A model generated the notes under the pieces. The model did not search any database. It saw nothing but the letters and a program-made list of their open reading frames with translations, and was not told where the DNA came from. Both the position numbers and the translations under genes were made by a program. From Nectonema munidae (Eukaryota; Nematomorpha; Nectonematoida; Nectonematidae): a DNA stretch of 64,000 bases. Below are positions 10,400 through 22,630 of this stretch, one piece after another (the first letter of the stretch is position 1; each line of letters opens with the position of its first letter). Location: positions 248,001 to 312,000 of the forward strand of contig JAUIRK010000119.1 in assembly GCA_030549495.1 (NCBI GenBank), in the 5' to 3' direction.

Positions 10400-12380
10400 T
10401 AGAGTCTAGTGGCTTCAACGTAAAAATCATATTCATAGGATCTTTGATTCAAATGCGTTTGAATCCAAAATTAAATTCATGGAAAAACGCCACCTTTATA
10501 CTACTTCGTTGTTAAAAAAAGATATCAAATTAAGAAATGCTAATTAAATTACCCTAATAAAATTGTGTCCATATGATAGAGGCTTTCTTATTGTGAAGTT
10601 TAAAGATATTTAGGGTGTCAATTGTTTGTGGTTAGAAAGAATGATTACTATTTATACGATCCTAATTTCAAATGAAGTTTCATCACAAAATTTTTTTGCA
10701 AACTGTATTTATATTACTTAGTTTATGACAAGAAAAGCTTCCGAACACTGCGAGAAAAAATACACTAGATGGAGAATTTAATTTGTTAGAGGATATGAAT
10801 TAACAACAAACACACATTGCACCCATGAAGATTCAGAGAAGGCCTCATTTGAAGTTAAAAAGAGAAATGTGGATGGCGTTAAAAGCAAAGATATTAAATA
10901 GGTTTTCACGTGTTCCATGTTGCTTTTTAGAGATACCTTTACAACAAAAATTAAAAATACTTTAATTTTATTAAAAATATTATTCATTTAATCCAAAAAT
11001 ATTTTTCATAACTTTCAATTAAATTTTTTCAACTTTACTGAATTTTTAAAAACTTTTTTTTTAACTTTTTTTATCTTTATTATATTAAAAATAGTACAGT
11101 TGACTGAGCTGTAGCAATTTTAAGGAAAGTTAAGGTTTCTAATATTTTTTAGTTATCTTAACTTTTTTTATCATTAAATTTATTTAGAAATACTTACCTT
11201 TTAAATTTATTTAGCAGAAGCCAAAACTATAATTAATATTTTTAAATATTTGTTTCCCAGATCTTGTTTCACTTTACACTGATGAAAAACGTTCAAATGG
11301 ATTATTATTTGTCATTTTATTTTGTTGTTTTGAATGAATAGAACCTACTTAGGCTTAACTTTTTACTAATTTTGCTGTTAGGTTGCTTATTCATTAGCTA
11401 TTTAACTTATTCATTATCGGATTAAAGGGCCTTTACTTTTTTATTTATTTTTTGACAAAAGCGTTCACTAATTTAACTAGTTTGTGGAACTCATTTTTTT
11501 CTCAATGAACAAAAAGTGCCTAAATACTCAAAAAATACTCTAAGAAATTGCGTGATTTTTTGAGTTCAAATTATGAATTTTAATGAAATGAAACTCAAGA
11601 AGATTTTATAATTATTAAATAATAACGAAAAAAACTATAAAAAAGATTTTCTTTTTAACTTTTCACAACTAGTTAGTGGGAAGCTTACTTGTTTCACAAA
11701 ATTATGAATTGTTTTATAAAATATACAGACAAAAATTAGCTTTAAAAATGTTCGAATTTAAAGAAATTCATAACAATTTCTGAGAACCTTTAAAATAAAA
11801 TTTGTGGAAACGAAATTTTCTCACAAAACAAAATGAAATTATCGAGACTACAAATTGTTCAGAGGAGGAATGATCTTAATAATAATTTTTTCAAAAGCCG
11901 TATTTTTTATAAAATAAATATATATATCAAAAACCAAACCTTTTTTATATAAAATAATAAATTATTTTTAATAAATAAATTTGAACTTTTTTGAAAATCT
12001 AAAAAGTAGAAAAAGAGTAAATGATTATTTAAAGGCTTTTCAAACGTTCTTATACCTTTTTAAAAATACACATTTGCCGAATGGTCCAGATGCTAAATTG
12101 TTTTGAGGCTGAATTTTCCGAGAACCGTTAAACTCTTAAAAATGTCTTGTAACATCCTCTATCAACATTTTCAATTTACAAAGTATCTTCATATCAAAAT
12201 ATTCAGCAGTGATATTGAATAGTAATGAATGTGATTACTCAAATTCCCAGAAATGTTGACATCTTTCTCAGAATTGAGCTTTTCGAAAGACAGCATTCTC
12301 TTTTCGTAAAATAGTTCCAAAGATAATAAAGAGAAAATTAAATTTACTGCATCTGATTCACATAAAGGCAAATTATATTC
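10400..12380. other. AT-rich intergenic stretch
   Basis: No gene is recognised. The word CAGTTGACTGAGCTGTAG at 11098 resembles the start of pogo/Tigger-type inverted repeats and of the fragment at 52284, but no partner end was found. The 12189-12371 minus-strand frame has no family features. Confidence 0.5.
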
Positions 12381-12389
12381 TGCAAGGAA

Positions 12390-12908
12390 ATGAATTTACC
12401 TCTTTCACTTTTTTTAGTGTTTATTTCAAATTCTCTACCTTTATTTTTTACTTCCCTTGGTGTAAACTCGAATTCAATTTATAACTTATCTGCAAAAAGA
12501 TCTATACTTGCTGATACTTCTAATAGGATCATATTTAAAGATTCCTTTGATATAAATACAGAAAATCCTTTTAATGGTCAATTTCCAGAAAAAAATGAAA
12601 GAGAGTGTAAAAATTTGAAAAATAATGATTCAAGTTTTGCATGGATCCCTAAAATTTTCCACCATATAAAGCACAAAATGATTTCAATTGTAGATAAAAT
12701 CCTTGATTTTAAGAATACATCCAGTCAGTACTTCAGAGCTCTATGTAAGTTATTTAAAGAAATTAAGATGGTAATCGATGAAAGTTATCCATATAAAAAT
12801 TATGATAGAAAGATTTATGAAAGAAGAATCTCAAACATTTCGGAGTTTGATCACACAAACAAAATTGTCATGGAAAAAGTTGTGAGCCTGGAAGAAGACA
12901 GTGGCTAA
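12390..12908 (+). CDS. Putative small secreted protein, no known family
   Basis: A 172-residue ATG-started frame, unusually long for this AT-rich setting. Residues 1-24 or so are a classic signal peptide (short N region, then a hydrophobic run LPLSLFLVFISNSLPLFFTSLG). The mature part is hydrophilic and charged, with few cysteines (Cys near residues 73 and 118), an alpha-helix-prone centre (KMISIVDKILDF) and a tail ending LEEDSG. I recognise no domain. AATAAA at 13135-13140 could be the polyadenylation signal, giving a short 3' UTR. The start is the first ATG, directly before the hydrophobic run. No intron is needed. It could be a lineage-specific secreted protein or a single exon of a longer gene. 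Transposon origin is not suggested by anything visible. It is plausible but not proven. Confidence 0.6.
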   Translation: MNLPLSLFLVFISNSLPLFFTSLGVNSNSIYNLSAKRSILADTSNRIIFKDSFDINTENPFNGQFPEKNERECKNLKNNDSSFAWIPKIFHHIKHKMISIVDKILDFKNTSSQYFRALCKLFKEIKMVIDESYPYKNYDRKIYERRISNISEFDHTNKIVMEKVVSLEEDSG

Positions 12909-13409
12909 AAGACTCTTTTTTTAAATCCTTGCATGAGAAGTAAAAAATTTAAAAATTATTACTAAGAAAGCTTTACCTTTATCTAAATCTTTTAAAGCTT
13001 ATATGAAAAGCATTTAAAATTTTTATTAAACCCAAATATATATTTTAATTAATCTAAAATCTTTTTTGGCATTTAATTGTAAAAGTAAATTGTTTAAGCG
13101 AGGTAATATAAAAAATTAATGTTTAATAATGCGAAATAAATAACATTTGTACGGTTATAATTATAATTATAAAAAAACATTTCCCATTCATAAAAATTCT
13201 TTCTGTGTTTTCAAATGACAGTTCTTAATTTAGTTTAAATGTGAGATAGTCAGGTAAGTATCGTCAGAAACTTTCTTTAGTTTGTTATTTAGTTTATTAG
13301 TGTAGTTAATTTAATTTTATTAATTTTTTTTTTATAAATTAAATTTTATAAAAAATTATATATATTTAATTATTTTTATATTTATTTACTTATGGCTATT
13401 TATCTAGTT

Positions 13410-13722
13410 CATAGATCGGCAAACTTTTTTTACCCACGACCCCTTCATAGAACTTCAAATCGACCCCCACTCCACATAGAAATGTTTCATAAAAGCATTA
13501 ATCATGTCAACGATTAAGAGAGAAATAGAAACCAAAAATGTTTCATATATCCTATACTATACAATATGCTAAACTATGTTTTAAAAGAAAAATGAGATTT
13601 ATTACTACCATAAAGTAAAAAAAGCATAGAACAATTTGGTAGGTTTTTGTATCTTATCGACCCTCAAGGATCTCTTATGGACCCCCAGGGGTCGATATCG
13701 ACCACTTTGCCGACCCCTGATA
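13410..13722. mobile_element. Short hAT-type MITE, about 310 bp
   Basis: Inverted ends CATAGATCGGCAAACTT (left) and CAGGGGTCGGCAAAGTGG (right, reverse complement), followed inward by GACCCC-rich words. ATCTAGTT (13402-13409) and TTCTAGTT (13723-13730) flank it and match 7 of 8 bases. If these are the target duplication, the right end is at 13722 rather than at CCCCTG (13719). It has no coding capacity. Confidence 0.75.
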
Positions 13723-13730
13723 TTCTAGTT

Positions 13731-15600
13731 GGTCTGCTTATTAGTTTTCTACCATTTTTACTTTAATTCAACACTTCATTATTTGCTAAATAATCACTAA
13801 AAAATAAGTTGTCAAATCAAGCCTCATGTGCTACATTTTGTTTATCATAAAGTTATAATTTATCAAAGTATAATTTTTTTAGATGAAAAATTTTCAAGAT
13901 ATTTTAGTGTTTAAAATATTTTTTTAGTGTCTAAAGAAAAAAATAACGAAATTAATAAGTTACAGATGTTTGGTGATACGAAAAAATGAAAGTTTGTGAC
14001 AGAAAAATTGGGGGAAAAATTTGTTATATAAATAAACCTTATGACACATACATACATAATGTGTTTTTAAAGAGTTCAAGGCGTGCTGTATGCAAAACTC
14101 TTTTACCTACTAAAATTTATGACATTTGATATCTTATTCAAAAGTTCAAAAAACTTCTTACCCTCAATTTTTACTCTCACATAAAATATATATAAAATCA
14201 TAGCATTTCATATTATTGTCTTATATATTTTTATAATTGAATAGACCTGCGTATAGCTCTTTATTTCTTTATTATTTCAACGTATTTTCATGCAATAAAT
14301 TACATAATTTATAAAAATTAGATAAAATATGATTTAATAAAAATAAGTAGCAAACAAAAAATTTATTTTAATCTTCATTTAAAATTAGAAGGAGTAAATT
14401 TATAGATTCATTTTGAAAACTTTTCCCTAAATTCATTATTTTTGTTCATAATTTTTGGATTTATATTTTTGATATCTTGACAGTTTACTGTCTGAAATCA
14501 ATTTCATCTAAAAAGTATTTAACTAATAAAAATGTTGAACATTTCAAAGTAACTTACATGCAATCTAGAAATAAGAGTTTCATGTTATGTCACTTAGATA
14601 AGAGAGTAAATGTTTTTTTGACACTTAACTTTTTTATTATAGCGATTGTGCGATCCTTCTACGTCATTATTTTTTCGAATTCGACTTTTATAGACTAATC
14701 AACTCGTTGGCTTCCATAAGTTGTCCATTACCTAAATTCTTTCTACATATATTCACACAAACGTTGAGTAGAAGGTGTTGTAGCTTTCGTTTTGATTTTA
14801 CCAAACAAATAACTAAAAATGAAAAATTTTAAGTTTTCAAAAAAAGATATTTTCCATACTTTATATGCTTTGATGGCATTAGGGGTAAAGCTAAAATATT
14901 TTTTATAAATTTATAAGTTCCTTTGTCATTTCTGAAGAAAGGAACAAGGGCCAACTCTTGTACCTAAGAAAATAATTTAACTTTTTAAAAATTAATAAAT
15001 TATAGTTATGATAAAAATTTTAAATTTCTCCATATTGATTTGCATTAATGGAATTGAAAACCAGAAAGATGAACTTTTATAAAGTTGTTATTTAATGTGT
15101 TTCAAACTGCTTTTTCAAAGCCAAGCATGATTTTTTTCACTATTGGATTTCTTGGTAATTTTTTTAACTAAAAATATTTTTTAATATCAAGTTATTTGTT
15201 ATAAAAACAAAAAAAATAAGTTATTTAAATGAATCTTATTTAAAAATTTATAAGGTATTTTAAATGTTGAATGAAAACCAGATTATAATCTTCTTTTTTG
15301 AACTCATAAAAGTGAAAAATAGAGGTAACTCACAAATATCACATTTTATAAAAGAGTGTATGGTGAAGATTTAGACAAATGGTTTTTTACGACTTTGAAT
15401 CATCATTATATCTTAAATATATTATAATTAAAACTTGTATTTTCTTAAATAAAAAAATTTGAAATTTTACCACGTTTTAGAATTACACAAAAGTGATATA
15501 ATTGATCATCAGTAGCAAACAAGAGCATTGATTCAAATTTTTTATATCAGAAATTAGATAATTTTGAGGTATAAAATCATTTTGTAGTATAAAATCCAAG
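13731..15600. other. AT-rich intergenic stretch
   Basis: No gene, RNA or transposon end is recognised. The 14477-14698 frame has no family features. Confidence 0.5.
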
Positions 15601-15704
15601 TTTATTGCGTTTTCAGGCTGATATTTTCCCCTTTTCTGTTTACTACTCTGACAAGGTGGCTAGAATTCGGCAATTTTTCACAAATCTTACCTCAGTTTTC
15701 TGAA

Positions 15705-15992
15705 AGACTGCAAAGGTTTCATTCCTTCAAGTTTAAAAAGCGACATTGCAAAAAGTTATATCTGAAAAGATTTTTTACTCAACGTATGATAAATGACTGG
15801 AATGCCTTGCCTGATTTTGTTATTAATGCCTCTTCCTTGAATGTTTTTAAAAACAGACTCGATGAGTTTTGGAAGGAAAAAATGTTTGAGCATGAATAAA
15901 GATCTGGACCTTCATAAATACGATGCGAATATTCTTCATTGGCTTTTTTGCCTTTTTTTTCGCTAATAAATTATGTTATGTTATGTTATGTT
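15705..15992 (+). mobile_element. LINE 3' end (CR1/Jockey-like) with (TTATG)4 tail
   Basis: An open frame 15705-15899 reads the end of a non-LTR reverse transcriptase. It has the typical RFFTQRMINDWNALP block, then NVFKNRLDEFW and a stop. A 70-base 3' UTR follows and ends in four TTATG units (15971-15990). The element is strongly 5'-truncated. The same family is present on the other strand at 63098-63367. CR1/L2-type and Jockey-type elements end with this kind of peptide and a short microsatellite tail. The exact clade is not settled. Confidence 0.85.
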
Positions 15993-15999
15993 AAATTAG

Positions 16000-16960
16000 G
16001 AATATTTTCAAATTCAAGCATTTTTTGGTTTCAATTTCTGAAGATGGTTTCAAAACCGAAAAATTAAAAATTTAGTATATGGAAATTTGGACTTAATTCT
16101 TTTTTACATTTTTTATTCCTTCACTTTTTACTTCTTTCTTTATTTTATTTCCTCTATCAAAGAATCCATTTCTGTGTGATTTTGAGTCTGTTAACCAACT
16201 TTGTATTCGTTCTTATTTTCTTGAATGATGGTTGAATTACACTTTCTTTCATTTCCAATAAATTTTATCACTCCTTATTTCTTTCACAAAATAAGAATAC
16301 CTAATGAAAATATTTAAAAAACTATATTATTTTTTTTATCTTCCATTTAGAATAAATAAATCTTTCCCATTTTGAGAACACTTTACTGTCTTTCTTCCAA
16401 AGGAAATTCAATTAACTTTACACTGTATTTAGCGATGCACTCTCTTACGCGACCTTCGACCATGTTTTCGGACTCAAGCTATATGAAAAAGCCTTTATTA
16501 GATGCTTTATTAGTTAAAGCATTTAATCTTCATTCTAAGCTATAGCAAAAATTGTATAAATGTGTTAGAGCATGTGTAAAATGACAACATGTGTAACAAC
16601 ATCAGCAAAGACAGGTCATTTGGACTCAGCACATCATAACAGCGAAAGACACACAAACAGCATATTTTGAAAACATCATTATCTAAGCCTTACTACAATT
16701 TTTCATTGGCCGTCATTTTAATCTTGATAAATTTGCACCACCCTTTTATATATCTTTATTTTTCGTTATTTTCCAAGTAAGTTATTAGGGCAGATAAAAA
16801 AAAGTTTTTTTTAAATTATTTAGAACTATTATAATAAAACATGAACTTGTTAATAATGTTATGTGGAGAAAAACTTCTGTCTTTTGCCAGAAACTTTTTA
16901 AAGCATTGAAAAAGATCTTTCGACGCCACATGTTTTTTCTTGACAGTTCTGAAGCAGTCG
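16000..16960. other. Intergenic stretch, nothing recognised
   Basis: No gene or repeat was recognised. Base composition is slightly less AT-rich around 16430-16700. Confidence 0.45.
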
Positions 16961-16968
16961 GTAAGTAC

Positions 16969-17663
16969 TAGTGTGTCCACTTTAAGGTCTTTTTTTCATT
17001 CTCCGGGGAACGAGGACCTCGTAATTTTTGAAAATTTCCCCGGGGATTCCCCGGGGAAGAAAAAGCGATTTTTTTTACAGTAAAAACTGTTCAGAAAAGA
17101 AAATTTAAAAGTCTCATATAAGATTTTTATTGAAAAAAATTTAAATGCATAAAAGATTTATGTTTTAAAAAAATATCTAAGAAAAATTAGAGCGTTCAAA
17201 GTTTCATCATTCAACGGGTTTCTTATTTTTGTAGAAAAATAACCCATTGACGAAAACACTCTTTAGGCATCCACAGAAGTTGGTTTTATGCTCTTTAAAT
17301 TTTTGAATAAAGTTTCTAAAACTTCGGGCCTCCTATTTGTTTCTAAATAAAGGTCAAATGTTTTTTTCATTATTTCCTCTATGCTTGAAATCTTGCTTTT
17401 AGTTTCACGTTCTTCATTTTCATTAATCTTCAGAAATTCGTCCAATTCCTCCTTCACGCTTTTCTTTTCTGTTTTTTGGTTGCTAACGATTAATGTTTCA
17501 TCTTTCTTCTCCGTTACTTCGATATTTTTGTCGTCGGATTCGACAAAATTTTTTTTCAAAAATTCCCCGAGGAAATTTAAAAATTTTTTTCAAGGACGAG
17601 GATTTTGAAATTTCACGATTCCCCACAGACTCGAGGACGAGGAATCCCGGGGTGGACACCCTA
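16969..17663 (-). mobile_element. hAT element, 695 bp, exact 8-bp target duplication
   Basis: The terminal inverted repeats are TAGTGTGTCCAC (left) and TAGGGTGTCCAC (right, reverse complement), 11 of 12 matching. They are flanked by GTAAGTAC on both sides (16961-16968 and 17664-17671). Subterminal CCCCGGGGA-rich words follow on both sides. The interior keeps only the C-terminal part of a hAT transposase on the minus strand, so this is an internally deleted, nonautonomous copy. The exact duplication suggests a fairly recent insertion. Confidence 0.92.
17158..17559 (-). pseudogene. hAT transposase C-terminal dimerisation region
   Basis: The minus-strand frame runs from 17559 and reads an acidic helical lead (EELDEFLK, RETKSKISSIEEIMKKTFDLY). 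It then reaches the hallmark hATC block PTSVDA, one stop codon (TAA at 17263-17265), and RVFSSMGYFSTK..RNPLNDETLNALIFLR to a stop at 17158. The stop stands where other family members have Glu (AERVFS), which would need one base change from GAA or GAG. The N-terminal BED finger and the catalytic residues are not inside this element. It cannot code for an active transposase. A dominant-negative role is imaginable but has no support. Confidence 0.85.
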
Positions 17664-17919
17664 GTAAGTACTGGGTGAAATGTTTTCATTTTTCATTTTC
17701 AGAACTTTTAAAAAGTCACTATTTTTAAGCCTTTTTTTAAAATAATTTTTGATTTTACACTTATCTTCCGTAAAGTGAATGGAATTAAAATTTGCTTTGC
17801 ATCATTGATACTAAAAGGCGAATATTCACTTTTTTAAATAATTTCAGCCAAATTGTAATAATTTTGCTTAAATTTTATGAGTTGTTCATATAAAGTGACG
17901 AATTGTTAACACTTTTTTT

Positions 17920-18785
17920 TTGGGCATTTTGAACCAGGACACCATGTTTGCTTTTGAAAGAATTAACAATTCTTTTGACTTCTGGTAATTTATCAGAGTA
18001 TTAGGGAGCCGTTTCTAGCCAACTCGCCCATCTTGTTATAATTGGTGTTGGAGGGAAAACAATCTCTCTAAAGGCAGCTTTTCTATTTTTATTTTTAATT
18101 GTTGCAAGTTAGCCCATCTACTTCTTTATAGAAAAATTTAACTTTCATTGCACAATTGTGGATTAAATATGCGAGGCATGAAATATGAAACAAATTAGAA
18201 TGCGCAATTTTCAATATTCGGCCAGCGGCTAAATTATATCTAGCATCATCGGTTAAAAACAACAAAAAGTTCTCTTTTTTAACGTTAAACTCCCAACATC
18301 AACAGCTCATCAACATTCTCCTCAAATCGTATACACTTGACAAGTCATGTTTTTTTGGAATATCTATTGAGCCAATCAGAACATTCACAAAGCGCGCATC
18401 GCGAAGAGTGCTTTCATCGAGCATTAAAAAAACTTTTTTTCTTTCAATTTATTTTTTATTTGATCAATCAAGTCTGCGGATAGATCTGAAACAAGATTTC
18501 TACTGTGAATTCTGAGGCAAACATTTTGATTGAAGGATGTGAAAGCTTATGTAAAGGGATGTTTGCTTCTAAAAAGCAACTTATCAAATTTCGAGAAAAT
18601 TTCTTATCAGCTGGTTCTAAGTAGATTTGAATTATACTTGTGCTAGATGAACTTGGCAAACCAAGCTGGTGCTTTTTCGACTTTCTGTGGTTTTCAATAA
18701 AAAAGGTTTTTTCATGATTGACAATCACGTTGCAAATTTTGCAAGATAAATCTTTTGATTTAGAAATTGTAAATTCATGAAGATA
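17920..18785 (-). pseudogene. hAT transposase fragment: BED finger and catalytic region
   Basis: Read from high to low coordinates. A BED-type finger (CKIC, then HRKSKKH) lies at 18690-18750. It is followed by NLISCFLEANIPLHKLSHPSIKMF (18530-18610), DESTLRDARFVNVLIGSIDI (about 18360-18425), LTDDARYNLAAGRILK with CLAYLIHNCAMKVK (18130-18270), and a GRVG-like block near 18020. This order is that of hAT transposases with an N-terminal BED finger. Several frame changes and stops break it. No terminal repeats were found. It starts about 250 bp beyond the right end of the element at 16969-17663 and has the same orientation, yet it lies outside that element's target duplication. Confidence 0.8.
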
Positions 18786-19404
18786 TACTTGTTGACCAGT
18801 ATTCCAATTTTTTTTTATTTACTTTTTGCTTTATAATTGGGAGCTGTTGTTTAATATGAGTAAATTCAAAGCTTTAAATCTAAAAATGATAAAACTACAA
18901 TGTTTTTTAAATATCATACTTAAAGGAATTAGGCCAACAATGTCAGAAGGGAAACAAAAAATTCTCTTTTTTCCCGTTAAAAGAAATTTAAAGTGTCAAA
19001 ATATTTTGATCTTTAGTGATTCAGTTATTAAAAGTATTAAAAAAATCAAATGTATATTTATAAAAAATAAAAAACTACTCTTTGAAAGAATTTAATCAAA
19101 ATAAATAAATTTAAAAACTTTTAATAATTTTATAATAAAAGTGATTTTCCATTTTGTTTTAAACTTACAATAAAAAAAGCAAAATGTTTTGAATTTTTTT
19201 CATAAACATTAACTTTATGAAAAAAAAATTAATTTTTAAGAAAAAAAAATTGACATTATTGACCAAAAATTTTTTTAAAAATTGAAATATATGAACAAAC
19301 ATTCTAAATAAAAAGATTTGAAAATTTTAAAAGATTTTTATTGACTTTATTCACCCTAGTTATCAGTTAACTTTCAATTCAGCATCTGCATATTTACATT
19401 TACA

Positions 19405-20992
19405 TAACAGATGAAGTGTCAACAAAAAGAATATTCTCACCTTTCAACAAAAGGGTGATGCAATTAAGTTTCTTGATAGGGAAAACTCAAATTCAGACTT
19501 TGAGGAAGCGAAGAGCAAAAGTATAAGAGGATTATGCTAAATGTAATGTATCAATAGTCTCGAAAAGATGAAACTATCTTACAGGCAATGAAGAGAAAAA
19601 CACCTTAACATACAAGTGGTTTATTGAGGCTTTGGCTAGAGGGCTACCAATCAGTGCTCAATTCTCAAAACTAAAGCATTAAACTTTGCTGAAGGACTCG
19701 GATAAACGGATTTCAAAGCTTCAAATGGTTGGCTGGAGAGCTCTATTCGTTGAAATAACATTGTTTTTGGTAATATGACTGGCGAAAGAGCTTATGTTTG
19801 TCAATCAACTGTTGAAGAATGGAAGGAAAAGCTTGAAAAACTTGTCAGGGGTATATGGAAGAAGACATTTTTAACATGGACGAAACTGGACTTTTTTTAG
19901 AGACACAACAAAAAAAACTTTTCATTAAAAGGTAGAGTCATTTAAACAGTTAAATTAGTATACTTTTTTTAATGTCCAGGTGGGAAAAAATCGAAAGAAA
20001 GGATAACAGTAGCACTCTATTCCAGTATGTCTGGAGAAAAAATCAAACCATTAGTGATTGCAAAATCAAAATACTCTATAGAGTCTAGATTCTTTTTAAA
20101 GATAAAATTAAGCTCATTACCAGTAGACTACACATTTAATAGAAAAGCTTGTATATGGCTCGAGAAATCTCTGCAAAATTTTAATAGAAAAATTAGAATC
20201 AAAGAAGGAATATTCTTTTATTCATCGACAATGCTCATTCCCATCCAAATCTCAAACTCAGTAATGTTAAAATACAGTTTCCCCCTAAAAGAACTTGTGA
20301 AACCCAACCAAAGGACCAAGAAATAATTGAAGCAATGAAATTTAAATTTAGAAAACGTTAAGTACGTATATTTTTCAATTATTACACATTTCATCATATT
20401 TTTTTTATAGTTTCTTCATATCGTAAGACAAATGGACAAAGACGAATCAAAAACGGTTAGTGCAGGTCAACTTTTGAAATCAACAAATCTTTTAGATGCA
20501 GTTTTATGGTGTAGTGCAGCATGGAAAGAAGTGGAAGTAGCCACAATTAAAAAATCTTTAATTAAAGCTAGAGTTTACGGTAAAGCAAACTCTCGTAGGT
20601 GCAATTCAGAGTTTGACGAAGATGAAATTCCTATTGCAATAAAAAACTTAAGTAAATGCGTTTTTGGGATGGAATATGAAGAGGTTGCCAATGTTGATAA
20701 AGAATTGTACACATGCGACGCTGAAATAAAGTTTGAGACTTACCTGCAAGAGAAATACTATAAAAAAAAGGAGGCAAAATCAATCTCATCTGAGAGTGAT
20801 GAAGAAATTGAAGAAAGTGATGCATGCTCTCTGACAGAACACAATTGATATGGTTAACAAATTAAAAACGTTTGTTCTTCTTCACGGTTTAAAAAGCACT
20901 CTAGACAATACGATGAAAACAAGTTACGGGCTTGACAAATCGTCAGCTAATGTTTTTGAACAAAAGAAAATAGCGAATTTTTTCAAAATTTG
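19405..20992 (+). mobile_element. Tigger/pogo-type DNA transposon, broken
   Basis: The order of a Tigger (JRK/CENPB-like) transposase can be read across frames. There is a CENPB-type helix-turn-helix (WFIEALARGLPISAQ, then FKASNGWLESF, 19617-19735). Then comes TVEEWKEKL, the first catalytic region NMDETGLFF (19875-19901), ERITVALYSSMSGEKIKPLVI (20000-20060), a degraded second catalytic block with DNAHSHPN-like sequence around 20230, and QPMDQGIIEA-like sequence near 20305-20335. The SAGQLLKSTNLLDAVLWCSAAW region (20432-20848) and the C-terminal KKIANFFK (about 20967-20990) complete it. Frameshifts and stops are frequent. No terminal repeats or TA duplication were fixed. Confidence 0.88.
20432..20848 (+). 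pseudogene. Tigger transposase C-terminal region
   Basis: A 138-residue open reading that is the best-kept piece of the Tigger at 19405-20992. It begins DKDESKTVSAGQLLKSTNLL, has the conserved AVLWCSAAWKEV block and an INKSLIKARVYG-like helix, and ends in an acidic serine-rich tail. The catalytic DDE residues lie upstream in other frames, so this piece alone is not a transposase. Tigger C-terminal regions have been adopted by hosts elsewhere (JRK, TIGD proteins), but the decay around it argues against that here. Confidence 0.8.
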
Positions 20993-20999
20993 AATTATT

Positions 21000-21735
21000 T
21001 TTCAAGAATTGTATTAATCTATATATATTTATTATCTTTTTGTTTATAGTATATCAAATGATATGCAGTTAATCATTTTATTTTCTTAATAATATTTTAA
21101 TGCTTTTCTTTCAGCATATTTTAGACGACCACCTGTCAAATGCGACCATGATTAAGTCTTCCCTTAAAAAAGATTTGACTGTATTGCATAATCAAGTGCT
21201 TGAGTTTCTTCCTCTCTTTCAACAAGAAAAGAATCATTAATACTTTCCTCCTCTAAATTTTGTTCATTGTTGAAAAGAATAAAAAATTTATTTATAATAT
21301 TTATTAAAACAAATATTGTACCAGAAGAAGTTGTTTGAGGTACTCTTCTTCTCTGAATGTATTTATATCTGAAGAATTCATTGATTCTTTTCTATATCTT
21401 TCATTGTTCATATCTGATAAATATGCAATTATATTTAAAAACTATAATACCAGAGTAATTTAATTGAAAAGTTATAACTAATTTTACTTTCTGAAGTATT
21501 TAATTCTTCCATAAGTAACACCTTTTTTCTTCTTTTCTTGATAGCAAGCCTTATGAAAATCAATTATTTTATAACTATAATTTTACATTAGTAAAATGCA
21601 GACTGTTTCATTTACTATAACGTTTACTTATTTTACATTGTTTTTAACATAAAATCATTTAATACCTTTGGGTTAAACTCTTTTGACAAAAATATATATA
21701 ACTAAATAAAAGTACTTATTGCTATAATTTAATTT
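21000..21735. other. Spacer after the Tigger remnant
   Basis: AT-rich. A short plus-strand reading near 21115-21240 (ILDDHLSNATMIK...) has no recognised family. Confidence 0.45.
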
Positions 21736-21738
21736 TCC

Positions 21739-21960
21739 AAAAGAAAACAAGAATATGAATAATTTCTGATTTTAGTTCAAAATTTCAGGCGTAGTTCGAT
21801 TCGATAAATTAGGAATCTTGTATCTATTTTTTATGCATGTGAAACATCAAAGTGTTAAATTTAAAATATTTTTAGAAAAATATATAAGATAATAATTGGA
21901 AAAAAGCGTAGATACAAGAAAAAATCTTTAATTTTTAAATATTTTTAGTAGATTCAAACA
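21739..21960. repeat. Solo copy of foldback interior
   Basis: About 220 bp are clearly related to 25360-25570, the interior of the foldback element at 25086-25623. Shared words include TTTTTTATGCATGTGAAACA and GATACAAGAAAAAATCTT. No arms are visible here. Confidence 0.8.
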
Positions 21961-22435
21961 AAAAAGATGTGTTTACTGCGCCAAGTTTTCATATTCACTT
22001 GGATAATTTTATTTATTAATATTTAGATCAAGCTTCATTAGTAACTAATGGAAGTAGATGAAATTAGCTACGAAACAGTTAGGCCTTAGGACCATTATGC
22101 TTTGGGACAATTTAATCTATATTCTAATTTTTTAATGGATACCGTTGCTTTGCCTATTTTTTAGTCAGACAATTTGAGCGATATTTTTAATGGAACAATT
22201 CAGTCTATATTTTGAATGTTCTTCTAGTATTTTGACAAAATTAAAATTTTTATTAAAAACCTTTTTGCAATTCTACGTATAATGAATTAATTTTATCTGC
22301 TTTAAATATTTATTATTCTTTAAAAAATTATATATCATATTTTTCAAAAGGCAAAAATTTATTGATAAAAATTTGCAATAAATAAAAAAGATTAAATTTT
22401 GAAAAAGTTTTAGTTATTAAAAGTTTTGTTTTGCT

Positions 22436-22630
22436 TAGGAAATAGATACAACTTATGAAATTTTGGTTTCCAAAGATTTTAGTTTCAGAGATTTTGGGGT
22501 TTGAAGATTTAAAAATTAGAAAATTTTAGATTTAAAAGTTTAGAAGATTTTGGTTTGAGATTTTAGTTTTCGGATATTTTGGTTTTTGGATCAAAACCCC
22601 AAGTCTTGAAAACTAAAACCCATAACGTGT
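22436..22630. mobile_element. Foldback arm array, GATTTTAGTTTT modules
   Basis: A run of about nine degenerate modules AGATTTTRGTTTY, then the inverted form GAAAACTAAAACCC near 22605. It matches the module type of the element at 38604-38763. No clean termini were seen, so it is a decayed or rearranged copy. Confidence 0.6.
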
